This document shows, in pieces, positions 1-9,595 of a DNA stretch of 64,000 nt. The DNA lies in assembly GCA_963739235.1 (NCBI GenBank), contig CAVTZY010000024.1, positions 1 to 64,000 of the forward strand, in the 5' to 3' direction. Made by a program: the position numbers and the translations under genes. Each line of letters starts with the position of its first letter. Positions within the stretch are counted from its first letter, which is position 1. The notes under the pieces are model-generated. The model was given only the letters and a program-made list of their open reading frames with translations. It was not told where the DNA came from and searched no databases. This stretch comes from JAFNAG01 sp963739235. GTDB lineage: Bacteria > Acidobacteriota > UBA6911.

Positions 1-216
1 GGCCTGGATCGCGGTTATATCAGCCAGTTAGAAGCCGGTAAAACGTCTACTATCACTCTCACTACGGCTGCTAAACTCGCGGAAGGTATGGGGTTGCCGC
101 CGTCAGCCCTTATTGCCGGTCTGTCCGGGTCTGCGGCCAGGCTGATGAGCTGGAACTGGTGTCCTTCGAGCGGAAGACGGAAAGCCCCGCCAGGCCTGGA
201 AATATCAGCGGTGTAA
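1..216 (+). CDS. XRE-family helix-turn-helix protein, 3' fragment
   Basis: Frame 1 is open from the window edge to TAA at 214-216 (71 residues). The visible start, LDRGYISQLEAGKT, is the recognition-helix part of a Cro/C1-type HTH, followed by the usual AAKLAEGMGLPPSALI helix. The protein therefore binds DNA, probably as a small repressor. The N-terminal part lies outside the window. The tail after the HTH is short and Arg/Ser-rich with no recognised domain. It is followed by a GC-rich hairpin and then by a cluster of very small genes, a setting typical of accessory DNA. Target and partner are unknown. Confidence 0.65.
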   Translation, partial: GLDRGYISQLEAGKTSTITLTTAAKLAEGMGLPPSALIAGLSGSAARLMSWNWCPSSGRRKAPPGLEISAV

Positions 217-254
217 AAAGTGGCTGCCGGATAAAAAGTAGCTGGTTAGGCTCC

Positions 255-287
255 GGGGGCGGGCGGTTAGAACAGCCGTTCGCCCCC
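255..287 (+). terminator. GC-rich hairpin downstream of the XRE fragment
   Basis: Arms beginning GGGGGCG and ending CGCCCCC pair across about 12 nt with two mismatches. There is no T-tract, so it is a weak candidate terminator for the XRE gene that stops at 216. Confidence 0.25.
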
Positions 288-421
288 AGCAGCCCCTACG
301 ATTGAAATCTAGGCGGGTAAAGCCGTCGAGCCGACCGTCTTATTCGCCCGAGTTCGCCGACAGCGTCGCCCGCCTTTTCGGGCGTTCTCGCCGCCGCTTC
401 GGTTATGCCTCAGCGGAGAAC

Positions 422-598
422 TTACTTATCCAGGTAAGTTGAAGCTATTGCGACGATGATCTGCCGGGCTGTAATGCCTGACCCGCAGCCAGGACATTCA
501 ACAGGGCGGCTCCCCAGGCGGACTTTTAACTCATACCCGCAAAAAGGACATGATATCTCTACGACCGCTTTTCTGACCTGGAGCTCCGATGATTTCAT
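422..598 (-). CDS. Small zinc-ribbon protein
   Basis: The ATG at 598 gives 58 residues. The centre has two CxxC knuckles, CPFCGYELKV and ECPGCGSGIT, 15 residues apart, the pattern of a rubredoxin-like zinc ribbon; the tail is a short hydrophobic helix. The reading frame is open further upstream, but that extension is Arg-rich and looks non-coding. A TATAAT hexamer lies 6 nt before the ATG, so the message may be leaderless. Such ribbons act as small DNA- or protein-binding modules. The specific role cannot be told from sequence. It is convergent with the XRE fragment and divergent from the ORF at 842. Confidence 0.55.
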   Translation of the reverse strand: MKSSELQVRKAVVEISCPFCGYELKVRLGSRPVECPGCGSGITARQIIVAIASTYLDK

Positions 599-604
599 GC
601 CCTC

Positions 605-610
605 ATTATA
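605..610 (-). promoter_or_regulatory. TATAAT -10 element, possible leaderless start of the zinc-ribbon gene
   Basis: A perfect TATAAT on the minus strand ends 6 nt before the ATG at 598, which would put the transcription start at or next to the start codon. No convincing -35 is seen. Confidence 0.4.
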
Positions 611-829
611 TACCCGCCCCCCGGCGCACAAATGCGGTCTTATGTCCTCGGGACGCCGGTCATAAGACGCATTGTCGCGCCCCGTGCCGTAGCTCGGCCT
701 TACCACCTGGAGAACCGCCCGCCCCAAATCCTCGGCATGCCCTCGAGGGTTGCCGTCGTGCCGCCGTCTTGCCCTGGGCGCCTGGCGAAGCCATGACAGC
801 CAGCTCTTACCCACGACGAGCTGCCGGCG

Positions 830-835
830 TATAAT
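830..835 (+). promoter_or_regulatory. TATAAT -10 element, possible leaderless start at 842
   Basis: A perfect TATAAT ends 6 nt before the ATG at 842, the same spacing as the copy before the zinc-ribbon gene. The two promoters face apart. No clear -35 is visible. Confidence 0.4.
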
Positions 836-841
836 TGAGCC

Positions 842-1144
842 ATGTCAGCTCTATCAGAAGCCATCACGGGCGGCCGTTACGACCTCGCAGCTCATATCCT
901 TGTCCTGGCGGCCGCGCAGGTCCTGAGAAAACGGGAACGGTACTTGTGGCAGAAAGAAAGCCAAAAAGCTTCTACTCGTCGGCTCTCGATGAAGCCGAAA
1001 GAGTTCAGCTGCGGGCCGCCTTCGCCATCGATGGCATCGACGCCGAAATCGCCGTCCTGCGGTTCAAAATTAAGCAGCTCGTTAAAGTGGTCGGCACCGA
1101 TGAGCTGGCCAGGTGCACCAACGCCCTCTGCCGTGCGCTGCTGA
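842..1144 (+). CDS. Small hypothetical protein overlapping the next gene
   Basis: A 100-residue frame opens with ATG directly after a perfect -10 box. Residues 1-35 (MSALSEAITGGRYDLAAH...) look like a genuine amphipathic/hydrophobic helix, while residues after about 45 are Ser/Pro-rich and resemble out-of-frame reading of the gene starting at 946. Either the true protein is a short helical peptide cut off by an indel, or only the N-terminal part is real. No family is recognised. Confidence 0.3.
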   Translation: MSALSEAITGGRYDLAAHILVLAAAQVLRKRERYLWQKESQKASTRRLSMKPKEFSCGPPSPSMASTPKSPSCGSKLSSSLKWSAPMSWPGAPTPSAVRC

Positions 1145-1272
1145 CCCGGTACGCCCTCGAGGGGAAGAACAAGAAGAACCTCAAAGAGGCTTTCGGCAAC
1201 GTCCTGCGTGAAGTCCTGATGCCCCTCTCCATTAACCGCAGCGAGATCTCCGTCTCTCTCCTCAAAAAGTAG
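946..1272 (+). CDS. Conserved-looking hypothetical protein
   Basis: A GTG at 946 gives 108 residues beginning VAERKPKSFYSSALDEAERV, followed by a mainly helical, charged protein with a regular EAERVQLRAAFAIDGIDAEI pattern. The frame is open back to 835, but the extension is His/Arg/Pro-rich and probably not translated. A weak SD-like GGGAACGG precedes the GTG. No domain is recognised. The style resembles small accessory genes found near integrated elements. It is followed at 1283 and 1407 by two copies of an 11-nt word, TGTTCAATCAA. Confidence 0.5.
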   Translation: MAERKPKSFYSSALDEAERVQLRAAFAIDGIDAEIAVLRFKIKQLVKVVGTDELARCTNALCRALLTRYALEGKNKKNLKEAFGNVLREVLMPLSINRSEISVSLLKK

Positions 1273-1418
1273 CAAAACCCAGTGTTCAATCAAAACGCCG
1301 GCACGCCGGCAGGTCCGCGCAGATCCGCCCCGGGTAGGAAATATTTTAGCTTCAAATTCTAACTTTCTTGATCAAGAACTTGACAAACCCAGCAACAAAG
1401 TTTTAATGTTCAATCAAG

Positions 1419-1565
1419 ATGACCAAAAAAGACCTTGAGGAAATTCTTGAAGTCTTTCTCTGGCCGTTGATGCTTTTTAACCCGTATTATCACCCCGCCA
1501 GGAAGCGCCGCACGCCCCCTTATTTCAGGAAGCCCTACCGGCCACAATATAAAAAGGCGCGCTGA
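1419..1565 (+). CDS. 48-residue basic hypothetical peptide
   Basis: ATG at 1419 to TGA at 1563 encodes 48 residues. The N-terminus is MTKKDLEEILEVFLWPLMLF and the tail is rich in Tyr, Pro, Arg and Lys (HPARKRRTPPYFRKPYRP). The start falls just after the second TGTTCAATCAA word. No SD is evident. The acidic helix plus basic tail is coherent enough to be a real product, but no family is known. Confidence 0.4.
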   Translation: MTKKDLEEILEVFLWPLMLFNPYYHPARKRRTPPYFRKPYRPQYKKAR

Positions 1566-1638
1566 GCCTTACATAGATACGATCCCTGTCACAATTGGCG
1601 CCTGGTTAAGCTTCAGCGAGCGAGATTTGGAAGGAAAA

Positions 1639-1815
1639 TGACCCTGAAGGGGTCAGACAGTGAAAACCCAGGGCGCAAGCCCTGGGAAATGGTGCCGGGT
1701 GAGTGAAGCCCTGTAAGGGCGGCACAGGCTGTTTCGCCCCTCCAGGGCTTTTTCACTCTTTGTTTCCGCAATTTCCCAGGGCTTGCGCCCTGGGCTGGCG
1801 CTGTTGAACCCCTTT
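1639..1815. repeat. Dispersed palindromic intergenic repeat (CCCAGGGC..GCCCTGGG type)
   Basis: Two palindromes, CCCAGGGCGCAAGCCCTGGG at 1667-1686 and the matching CCCAGGGCTTGCGCCCTGGG at 1775-1794, bracket AGGGCGGCACAGG and CCCTGAAGG words. The same words recur near 39.7-39.9, 41.4 and 61.1 kb. It fills the gap downstream of the mannosidase gene; the apparent minus-strand ORF across it is repeat read-through. Confidence 0.7.
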
Positions 1816-1857
1816 GGAGTTCCCTACCTAAGTGCCATTCATCCCTGTCCTTGATCC

Positions 1858-4800
1858 TCACCGCTCCAGATAGTCCATCAGGCTTTGAGCGGGACGCACC
1901 TGCGCTTTCTCATCCGACATCGTAATTGCGAGGATGCGGACCCTTTCGTTCGGCGGCAGGGAGAGCACCTTGGCCCCCGCCGGCACGTCGATGGCGTATG
2001 CATATAGATATGAATAGGCATACGGCTCATTGCTGCCGTCCGACGCGTGGCGATGGGATGCGAACCAGGCCACAGCCGATGGCTTGATAAAGCCGGGGAT
2101 CAGGCCGTCCATCACATCGATCAGGCGCGGTCCCTGCTGGCCCCCGCGGCCGCCGCCTGCCCCGCCCCGCCTCGCCGCCTGCTGGGCCAACTGCTCGGGC
2201 GTTGGCGGTGGCGGCGGCACCTGCTTCCAGATCCGGTTGTCCCATTGGCCGATATAGCCGCTCCAATCCTGGATGGTAAGATTGACAGCCTTATCGTCAA
2301 TCATGAACGTGGCCGGCACATCGCCGCCCGTAGCGGCGGCAAGTATGTACATCCGGTTGAAATCGCCTGCCGGCAGGGTGATCTTCTGGCCGCGCGGAAT
2401 CACGGCATTGTGTTTCCCGTATCCGGCGTTGGCAGCGAGATTGAAGTTGATACCCGCATAGGAAATTGCGGTGGGCAGCATTTCCGCAGGCAGGGAGTGG
2501 CCCTGGTTATCCCAGTAACCGGCGCCCGGTCTGCCATCCGGTGTGCTGACACATAGTTCATAAGGCAGCGTCACTGCTTGCGATCGCACAGCAGCTGCCT
2601 TGTTGGGGACAGGGCCGAACTTGATCGCAAACGTGCGGGGTTGGTACGCCTTAAAAGATGTCGCCAGCTCGCCGCCCGTCACGGTCGCCGGGCCGACCTC
2701 TTCCTCGGCGCCGTTGACTTCGCGGGCTGAAACAATCGGAATGGCAAAGGAAACGCGAATATCCCGGGCCGGCTTTCCGTCCATTTCGACCATGCGGACA
2801 ATGTACTCGTCTTTGTTCTGCGCGCTCGTCTGTTCAGCCTTCTTGAACGCCAGCACGCGGATGCGGCTGTTGTTGAGCTTCATTAATGAAAAGCTCTTTC
2901 CCAGCGCGCCCGCATGACTGGAACTCTGGAAGGCTACGAGGGGCTGATTGAGCCGGAGCGCCTGCCAGTCGGTCTGGCCCTGGCGGAAGTCCCCCGCATG
3001 GCCTGCGAGGCCATACACAAACTCATGGTGGCCGAGATCCTGCGTACCCTGGTCAGGATAACCTCCCTGTGTGCCGGGGGTACGAACCAGGGTCAGGCGC
3101 AGCGTGTTTTCATTGGGCTTGTCGGAAGCATTCTTGCAGTCCGTGAGGATGGTGACGCCGTAGGATCCGCTTTTATCGGTGAGGTCGACGAACTGATGAG
3201 ATGCAACTTCGAATTGCCGCTCGGTTTCCGTGGGACGCTCGATGGTGCCGATGTCCCAGTTATAGGTTGCATTCAGATTCGATGCGGTCAGCGGGAAAAC
3301 AGCCTTGAGGTTGCCCTCTTTCGTGTTCCAATCCATGACATGGCCGAACTCGACGCGATTGCCGGCATCGCCGGCCGAGAGCCGGATCGTCTGAACAAAC
3401 TTCGAGCCCTCCGCTTCGCGCGCGACCTCAACGGCTACGCGCGCCGGCCCGTTTTCCACGATCCGCATCTTGGCCGGCCCTTTGACGATGGTCCGCGGCG
3501 CTCTCTGCTCGTCCGCAAAATCCATGTTCCATGCGGGCCAATTCCGGGGATTGTCAAGGATGATGGCCAGGCCTATGGGGGCAGAAAGCAATTCCTTGTT
3601 GAGGAGCTTGTCGAAAATGCTCGCCACGTCGCCGTTCGGATTCAACTTGATGCTATAGCGCGCATTTTCGAGCGAGGATTCCGTTACCTTGAGTTGCGAT
3701 GCAGTGGCACTGTCGGCGGCCTGAACATCGTAAACTGCATAGCCTGCCGAAGGCGTCTTGGCCACGAACAGGACTTTCGCAGCGCCATCCTTCTCGCCGT
3801 TCAGCTGCGCGGGCACTTCCGCGCCGTCCGGCCCGAAGACACGAACCGCCTTCGGCACGCCGTTGGGGAAGGAGACGGTGGCTTCCACAATGTCCTCGCG
3901 CGGGATGTTCAACGGATTGTAGACAACGATTGCCGTACCCTTGGTCTGGGTATTCATACCGGAGGCGACCGCTTCGGTGGCGCTGGTCAGCACGCCGGCG
4001 AACTGGTTCATCGCCAGCAGTTCGTCGTTCCACGAATACTCATACGCCTTGGGAATGGAGGTGCCGGGAATAATGTCGTGGAACTGCCCGCCCATCACCA
4101 GTGTCCAGGCGTCATTCAGCCGCTGGAGCGGATATGGCTTGCCGCCCAGCAATTCGGCGGCAACAGAAGCTTTTTCGGCGGCATCGGCCAGCACTTCGTT
4201 CTTGCGGTTCCACCGCTTCATGTGCGCTTGGGACGTGATGGAGCCGGCGGAGTGGTTGATCAGCTCGAGATCGCCCTTGTACGCGGCAACTTTGCGATCT
4301 GCTCGGGCTTGATGTCAAGGAACATCTGATCCGAAGCTGGCGGAGATGACCTCACCGGGCCATCGCCGACCTGGACCTCCGGCCCCGGCGGTGGCGGCGG
4401 AGTCTGCGGCTGGCCACCCTGGCCGCGGCCGCCTGGGAGCGGCAGCACGGTCTTGCTCTTGGTGACGATCGCTTCCATCAGTTTTATCGAGGATTCATTG
4501 GCGGAGCCGCCGGTGTCGCCCGTGCCGTAGTACATGTAGTCGGCATACACGCCGGTCAGCTGCCCGTTCAACTGAATGCGCGCGGGCCAATCCGTCGCCC
4601 CTCTGCCGCCCCGCTGCGGCTGGTTGGGATCCGGCGGTGGCGGTGGCGGGGGACTCTTGCTGAGATCCGTGCTTATCTGGCTGCCATAGCCGCCGGGGTT
4701 CAGCGCGGCGATCACAATACTTGCCGTCCGGACCCTCCCAAACGCCGACGTTGAACGGGATGCCCGCTGGCGTTTTTTCCGGTGAGTCCGGGCCGCCGAC

Positions 4801-5439
4801 CATGGCCGCCGGCTGCCAGCTCGACGACAGTTTCTGCGTGGAGAAACCCTTGATGCCGCAATGAGCCAGGATGCTGGGCAACGATGCGGGGAAGCCGAAG
4901 CAGTCCGGCAGCATGTATTCGGCGCTGGTCTTGCCGAACTCGCGGCGGAAATACTGCTTGCCGTAAAGGATCTGCCGGATGATCGACTCGGCGGAGGGCG
5001 AGTTGACGTCGTTTTCCTCCATGGACGAGCCGGCCGGAAACCAGCGGCCGGCGGCCACGTACTTCTTCACCTTCTCGTAATCGGCCGGATAGTACTCCTT
5101 CATCATCCGGTAGCGGTTGGCGCCGCTGAAATTGAAGACGTAGTGCGGATACTTCTCAAACCAGTCGAAGTTAAGCCGCATGGTCTTCGGAAGGTAGTCC
5201 TTGATGGTGGTGACATAGTCCCAGCGCCACTGCGTATCCAGGTGGGCGTAGCCGACCACGTACAGCGTCGGCTGCTTGGTCAGATCAAGGCTTTCCGGCT
5301 TCGGCTTCTGCCCCTGAACCGCCGGCTTCGCTGCCTGATCCTGGACGCCTGCCGGCTTAGTGCTTTGTCCAAGCGCGATGGCGAACATTGCCAGGCATGC
5401 CAGTATCAATATCGATAAACGTTTTAGTTCTCGTGTCAT
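1858..5439 (-). CDS. Secreted GH38 alpha-mannosidase, interrupted by two frameshifts
   Basis: Three overlapping frames (5439 to about 4720, 4715 to about 4285, then to 1858) together form one GH38 protein of about 1190 residues. It has a signal peptide (residues 1-24), the metal-site AHLD motif (H66, D68), the nucleophile Asp in LPDCFGF (D179), and the GH38 helical-domain signature NHSAGS...MKRWNRKNE. It should hydrolyse alpha-mannosides in the periplasm or outside. One shift lies near 4718 (GPDGK / IVIAALNPGG) and another near 4283 (EQIAKLP / YKGDLEL). Two low-complexity Pro/Gly inserts are unusual: a PPPPPPPDPNQPQ stretch in the middle frame and a PPPPP...GGAGGGRGG stretch near the C-terminus. 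Each shift is one base, so consensus error is as likely as gene decay. A TonB receptor gene lies upstream on the same strand. Confidence 0.85.
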
Positions 5440-5493
5440 GCGCGTCTCTCCGTATGATTCTCCTGCGAATCCAGGATCACTAGACTGAATTAT

Positions 5494-5574
5494 TCATGGC
5501 TGGAGCACATCTTTGGCTATGAGACATCCGGAAGCACCCAACAGAACAACCGCTACCCAGCAAAACCGTTTCAT
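5494..5574 (-). CDS. 26-residue hydrophobic leader-like peptide
   Basis: ATG at 5574 preceded by GGGGAG at good spacing encodes MKRFCWVAVVLLGASGCLIA and six more residues. It looks like a signal or lipoprotein leader (LGASGC lipobox-like) with almost no mature part. It sits between the TonB receptor and the mannosidase. It could be a tiny lipoprotein or a remnant. Confidence 0.3.
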   Translation of the reverse strand: MKRFCWVAVVLLGASGCLIAKDVLQP

Positions 5575-5857
5575 AATCGCTCCCCGGCAGACAATTAGCT
5601 TTTAACCGTATGGATATGTCTGACGGATTGCGCCTGAATCGACCGCGCTGCACACATCCGCGCACGCGTGCAGGCGCGTATCGGAGGTGGCCTTGAAGAT
5701 CACGCCTCACGGACCTTGCCATACGCGGGCGGGGCACCGCGCGAGCTTTCAAGCCCTGCCACGGTATTCATTAATAAAGCCTGTCTACAGCTTCAGTGGC
5801 CCATGCCTGCGGACGGCGCAAGCATGGGCCGTTGGTTAGATAGCGCGGCAGCCGCGA
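5575..5857. other. Intergenic, no gene seen
   Basis: The stretch between the TonB receptor stop and the leader-like peptide has no ORF with coding character. No strong hairpin or T-tract was found downstream of the receptor. Confidence 0.4.
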
Positions 5858-8800
5858 CTAGAACGAGAAGCGCATCGAGAACTGCATTTCGCGGGTGTTG
5901 CTGCTCTTGCTGGTGACCATCCCAAAAGTTGAGGACCGCCAATTCGTGTCCGGGCTGCCCTGGTCCGGATGGTTGAGCCAGTTGTAAATCTCTGCGCGGA
6001 AAGTGACTCTCTGTCCCTCGCGGATCCTGAATTCCTTCGAGAAGGACAGATTGTGGCTTTGCCCCCAGGGAGTGCCTACATAGATACTCCTGGAGCAACC
6101 AGTTTTGCAGTATGTTCCATGGGCCGGCTCGATAACAATCGCCGAACCGTCTGGATTCTTGACATTGAAATAGTAGTTGCCGAGGCCGTATTGCCTCTGG
6201 TCCTTAGGAAGGAACGGATTACCGTTCAAGATCATGTACTGCGTTCCACCGCTCCCTCCGATCCCGATATCGTCAAAGGGATCGGTAAAACTCACCATGC
6301 CGCTGCCCAGTGTGACTCGGGAAATTGAGGTAATAGACCAACCGCCCAGGGCTTTTCCGAACAGGCTGGTACGGTTTCTGAAGAATGGGACCTCATAGAT
6401 GGCGTTGATGACCAGGTTCTTGGATGACGACCATGGGCCCCACATGTAGGCTGGATCCCAATCATACACACTCGCCAGGGTGCCGTTGTCACGTGACTTC
6501 GCGTAGGTGTAAGCCAGTCCAAAGCTGAGTCCCTTGGAGAACCTGCGGGTCACCTGCAACTGCAGGCTGTTGTAAGCAGAGTTCTGGTTGTTGACTGCGA
6601 TCTTGAGCAAACCATAGCCCTTGTACGGCCGCAGAGAATCCAGGTTCGCGAGTGTTGTTCCATTGGGCAGAAAGTTTGCTTTATCGTAGATCGCGCCGGC
6701 CTGGAGCTGATTGATGTTATTAATGGTGCGTGTGCTGCGCAGGTTTTTGCGACCTACATATGCAATCTCGACGGTAGTGCCGAAAGGAAGTTCCCGCTGG
6801 AAGGTGCCGTTCCAGGCCCAGGATTCCGGATTCGGGAAGTCATTGGACTGGATCGTCGGATTGAGAGGGTAGGTATGGGTAACCCCTCCCATACCCGGAT
6901 TATCCACACTCCCATTGCTCACCGAGAACGCCGGCTGCAGTGGCGGATTGCCCCCCAGGAAGATCGAGTCACTCACTCCCAGACGATTGACGAAGCGCCC
7001 CAAACCGGCGCGGACCACGGTCCTCTTGTTGAAGGCGTAGGCGATCCCCAAGCGCGGTTGCAGGTCCCTTAAGTGCATTTTATAGAACCCATTGGGCGTT
7101 CCTGGGCGGAAAAGGAAGTCAAACTGGCCTGAATTCGCGACGCTGACCCGTCCGGGTCCTTTGGCCCCATCAGGCCAGCCACTCCCTGCGAACACCATGC
7201 CGTTGTAAAGTTGTTGCGGCGTCCCGGTCACGTACCCGGTCGCCCGATCCACGGTGGCGGCGTTATTGGGATCATATAGGCTCGGGTTGAAATTCGCCAT
7301 ATTGCCCCATTGAGCGTAGTAGGGCTGAATGAAGCTGTGCCGCAGTCCCAATTCAAGGCGCAGCTTGGGGGTGAGTTTCCAGGCGTCCTGGACGAACCAC
7401 TCGATGTCCCAGCTGCGGAATTGTGTATAGGAACGGGCTCCGACCTCAGCGTAGGTATTGAACAGACCGATGGCCATATTGCCAAGCGAATTACCGGTTG
7501 CGTTAGTCGTGTTATCGCTAAACTGGAACTGGCCGTTCTGATTGTTAGTGCTGCCGGGCGCCGCGCCGATGATGATCTGGTCCTTGTCATTCTCGCCCGA
7601 TTTTTCCACATAGACGCCGAACTTGATCGTGTGTGAGCCGCGGATCATGCTCATGTTATCCGAGAACTGCCAGACAGGGCCGGCCGAAGTCGCCGGATAC
7701 GGCGTGGAACTGGGAGTATTAATGCCGCCTACCCCGCTGACCGTCGGGATTTTGTTGGGAACTTCTTTCTCGTTGGCAGGAAAAATGTAGGGGTAATTGA
7801 TTCCGAACTTGGTTCTATCCCATGCGTTGCCGTTGAGATCGAGAATATTGTCGACAAAGTCGTGGCTGGCGGCGGCGAGCGCCTCGTTGATCCACTTGGG
7901 GGACAACGACCAGATCCAGTTGATGGAGACCCACCGGTTGGGGCGATCCCGCCAGGTGTCGCAGTCCGCGCAAGGCCAGGTGTAGAAGTTGTTTCGATAG
8001 TCGGTAACGCTGGCGGGAGGTTTGGAATTAAAAAACTGCCCGCGCACGCGAATCGAATGACTCGGGGAAGGAATGTAATCAGCTGCAATCGTGGTCTTGC
8101 CCTGGTCGGTCCCGCCGGCAAGTTCGCCACTCCACCAATTCGTGCTTGACGGGTAGGGATTGAGATAGCCCATGGCCTTAGGATAAGCTCTCATAAAGGC
8201 CATGCCATTCGCGCTTAGCCTATCGGGCGGAATATAGTTTACGATCCCATTGTAGCTGAAACAGGCAGACTGGTTGGTCGCACTGCACGTCCCTGTCTTA
8301 AGAGGATCTTTGAGATAAATCGCCCTTTGGAAGAATCGGTTTGTGGGGTCCAGCAGCTCGCTGAAATCCCCCTGCCTCATCTTATCCGTAGCCACGGTCA
8401 TGGAAGGTACTGAACCGCTGCGCGAGTGTACCCACTCCTGGCTGAACATAAAGAAGAGTTTGCTGCGGTCTCGATTGAACTTGGTAAAGGGGAGCAGCAC
8501 GGGACCGCTGAAGTTCCAGCCATATTGGTTGTAGCGGAACGGACTGGGGCGGCAATAGGACGCCGCTTTATTCGCAGGATCCGAACAGGGTGCTGTGACC
8601 TGGAGGGGCGAGTTATTGCGGCTCCATGAATTGGCATTGAACGCGGAATTGCGGATGTAATCGTACACGTTGCCATGAAACCGGTTTGAGCCGCCTTTGG
8701 TAATGATGCGGATCTGACCGCCTGCAGTGCGGCCATATTCCGCATTAAAATTGGCCGTCAGCACCTGAACTTCCTGGGTCGCATCCATGTCAGCGGCGCC

Positions 8801-9448
8801 AATGCTCCAGGTGGTGTTCGCGCGGGTGCGGATGCCTACGGCGCCGTCAAAGAAAATCATGCCCAGGCTGGAACCATTCATGCTGGGTGGGGTGTCCGAG
8901 CCGTAGGCGTTTCCGGCCAGGTTAGTACTCACACCCGGCATGAGGCCCGCCAGATAAATCGGATTGCGTCCATTCAATCCAAGGTATTCGAGCGTCTTGC
9001 CTTCAACCAGCTTGCCGACCGTGGCCGATTCCGTCTGCACCGTGGCCGCATTGGCCAGGACTGTGACGGTTTCGCTGGTGCCGCCGACCTGGAGAACGAT
9101 ATCGAGAGCAGCCGGAATGCCGGGATCGAGCTTCTTGCCGGTGGTCTCGGCACGCTTAAAACCGGTATGCTCCACGCTGACGGTATAAAACCCAGGGGGC
9201 AAAGGCGTAATGACGTAGTAGCCTCTCTGATCCGTGACGGCAGATCGTTCCAGACCCCTGAGTTCCTCTTTGACTGTGACCGTCACGCCGGGTATCACTG
9301 CTCCTGAGGGATCCTTGACAAATCCCGAAAGCCGGGAGTTGTCGGATTGTCCGAACGCACCTGAGGAGTACAAGAGGATCCAGCCCAGCGCGCCGATCAA
9401 TCCGTACCGCAGGCTCCTGCGAATAAAAGTATCTCTTCCTTTAAACAA
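5858..9448 (-). CDS. TonB-dependent receptor with carboxypeptidase-regulatory-like N-domain (Oar-like)
   Basis: The 1196-residue outer-membrane protein starts at TTG 9448, chosen because AGGAGG lies 7 nt upstream. Order: signal peptide (about 1-33), a CarboxypepD_reg/SdrD-like beta-sandwich (about 38-125, GFVKDPSGAVIPGVTVTV), a plug domain (about 130-260), and a long beta-barrel ending in the outer-membrane signature MQFSMRFSF with C-terminal Phe. This architecture is expanded in Acidobacteriota and is assumed to import oligosaccharides or peptides; the ligand is unknown. It is transcribed toward the GH38 mannosidase, which suggests glycan use. The winged-helix/TolB regulator is divergent, 147 nt away, and may control it. 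Confidence 0.9.
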   Translation of the reverse strand: MFKGRDTFIRRSLRYGLIGALGWILLYSSGAFGQSDNSRLSGFVKDPSGAVIPGVTVTVKEELRGLERSAVTDQRGYYVITPLPPGFYTVSVEHTGFKRAETTGKKLDPGIPAALDIVLQVGGTSETVTVLANAATVQTESATVGKLVEGKTLEYLGLNGRNPIYLAGLMPGVSTNLAGNAYGSDTPPSMNGSSLGMIFFDGAVGIRTRANTTWSIGAADMDATQEVQVLTANFNAEYGRTAGGQIRIITKGGSNRFHGNVYDYIRNSAFNANSWSRNNSPLQVTAPCSDPANKAASYCRPSPFRYNQYGWNFSGPVLLPFTKFNRDRSKLFFMFSQEWVHSRSGSVPSMTVATDKMRQGDFSELLDPTNRFFQRAIYLKDPLKTGTCSATNQSACFSYNGIVNYIPPDRLSANGMAFMRAYPKAMGYLNPYPSSTNWWSGELAGGTDQGKTTIAADYIPSPSHSIRVRGQFFNSKPPASVTDYRNNFYTWPCADCDTWRDRPNRWVSINWIWSLSPKWINEALAAASHDFVDNILDLNGNAWDRTKFGINYPYIFPANEKEVPNKIPTVSGVGGINTPSSTPYPATSAGPVWQFSDNMSMIRGSHTIKFGVYVEKSGENDKDQIIIGAAPGSTNNQNGQFQFSDNTTNATGNSLGNMAIGLFNTYAEVGARSYTQFRSWDIEWFVQDAWKLTPKLRLELGLRHSFIQPYYAQWGNMANFNPSLYDPNNAATVDRATGYVTGTPQQLYNGMVFAGSGWPDGAKGPGRVSVANSGQFDFLFRPGTPNGFYKMHLRDLQPRLGIAYAFNKRTVVRAGLGRFVNRLGVSDSIFLGGNPPLQPAFSVSNGSVDNPGMGGVTHTYPLNPTIQSNDFPNPESWAWNGTFQRELPFGTTVEIAYVGRKNLRSTRTINNINQLQAGAIYDKANFLPNGTTLANLDSLRPYKGYGLLKIAVNNQNSAYNSLQLQVTRRFSKGLSFGLAYTYAKSRDNGTLASVYDWDPAYMWGPWSSSKNLVINAIYEVPFFRNRTSLFGKALGGWSITSISRVTLGSGMVSFTDPFDDIGIGGSGGTQYMILNGNPFLPKDQRQYGLGNYYFNVKNPDGSAIVIEPAHGTYCKTGCSRSIYVGTPWGQSHNLSFSKEFRIREGQRVTFRAEIYNWLNHPDQGSPDTNWRSSTFGMVTSKSSNTREMQFSMRFSF

Positions 9449-9573
9449 GGTAGTGCCTCCTTTGACTGCTGATATCTTCTTCTTGGCGGTCCCTCGCGAG
9501 ACTCTGCGGTAGCTACTTCAGGGAAGTCTTTGTGAAGTTATGGTAAATATGAGGAAAAGTTTTGGCAAAATTG

Positions 9574-9582
9574 TGGCATAAT
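9574..9582 (+). promoter_or_regulatory. Extended -10 (TGGCATAAT) before the winged-helix gene
   Basis: TG-G-CATAAT lies 13 nt before ATG 9596, predicting a very short leader. No SD precedes that ATG, so near-leaderless expression is possible. No clear -35 is seen. Confidence 0.35.
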
Positions 9583-9595
9583 TCTTCCTACCCCT

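Noticed and set aside
2914..4329. 471-residue plus-strand ORF
   Set aside because: Antisense to the GH38 gene; no SD, no domain, composition of complementary frame.
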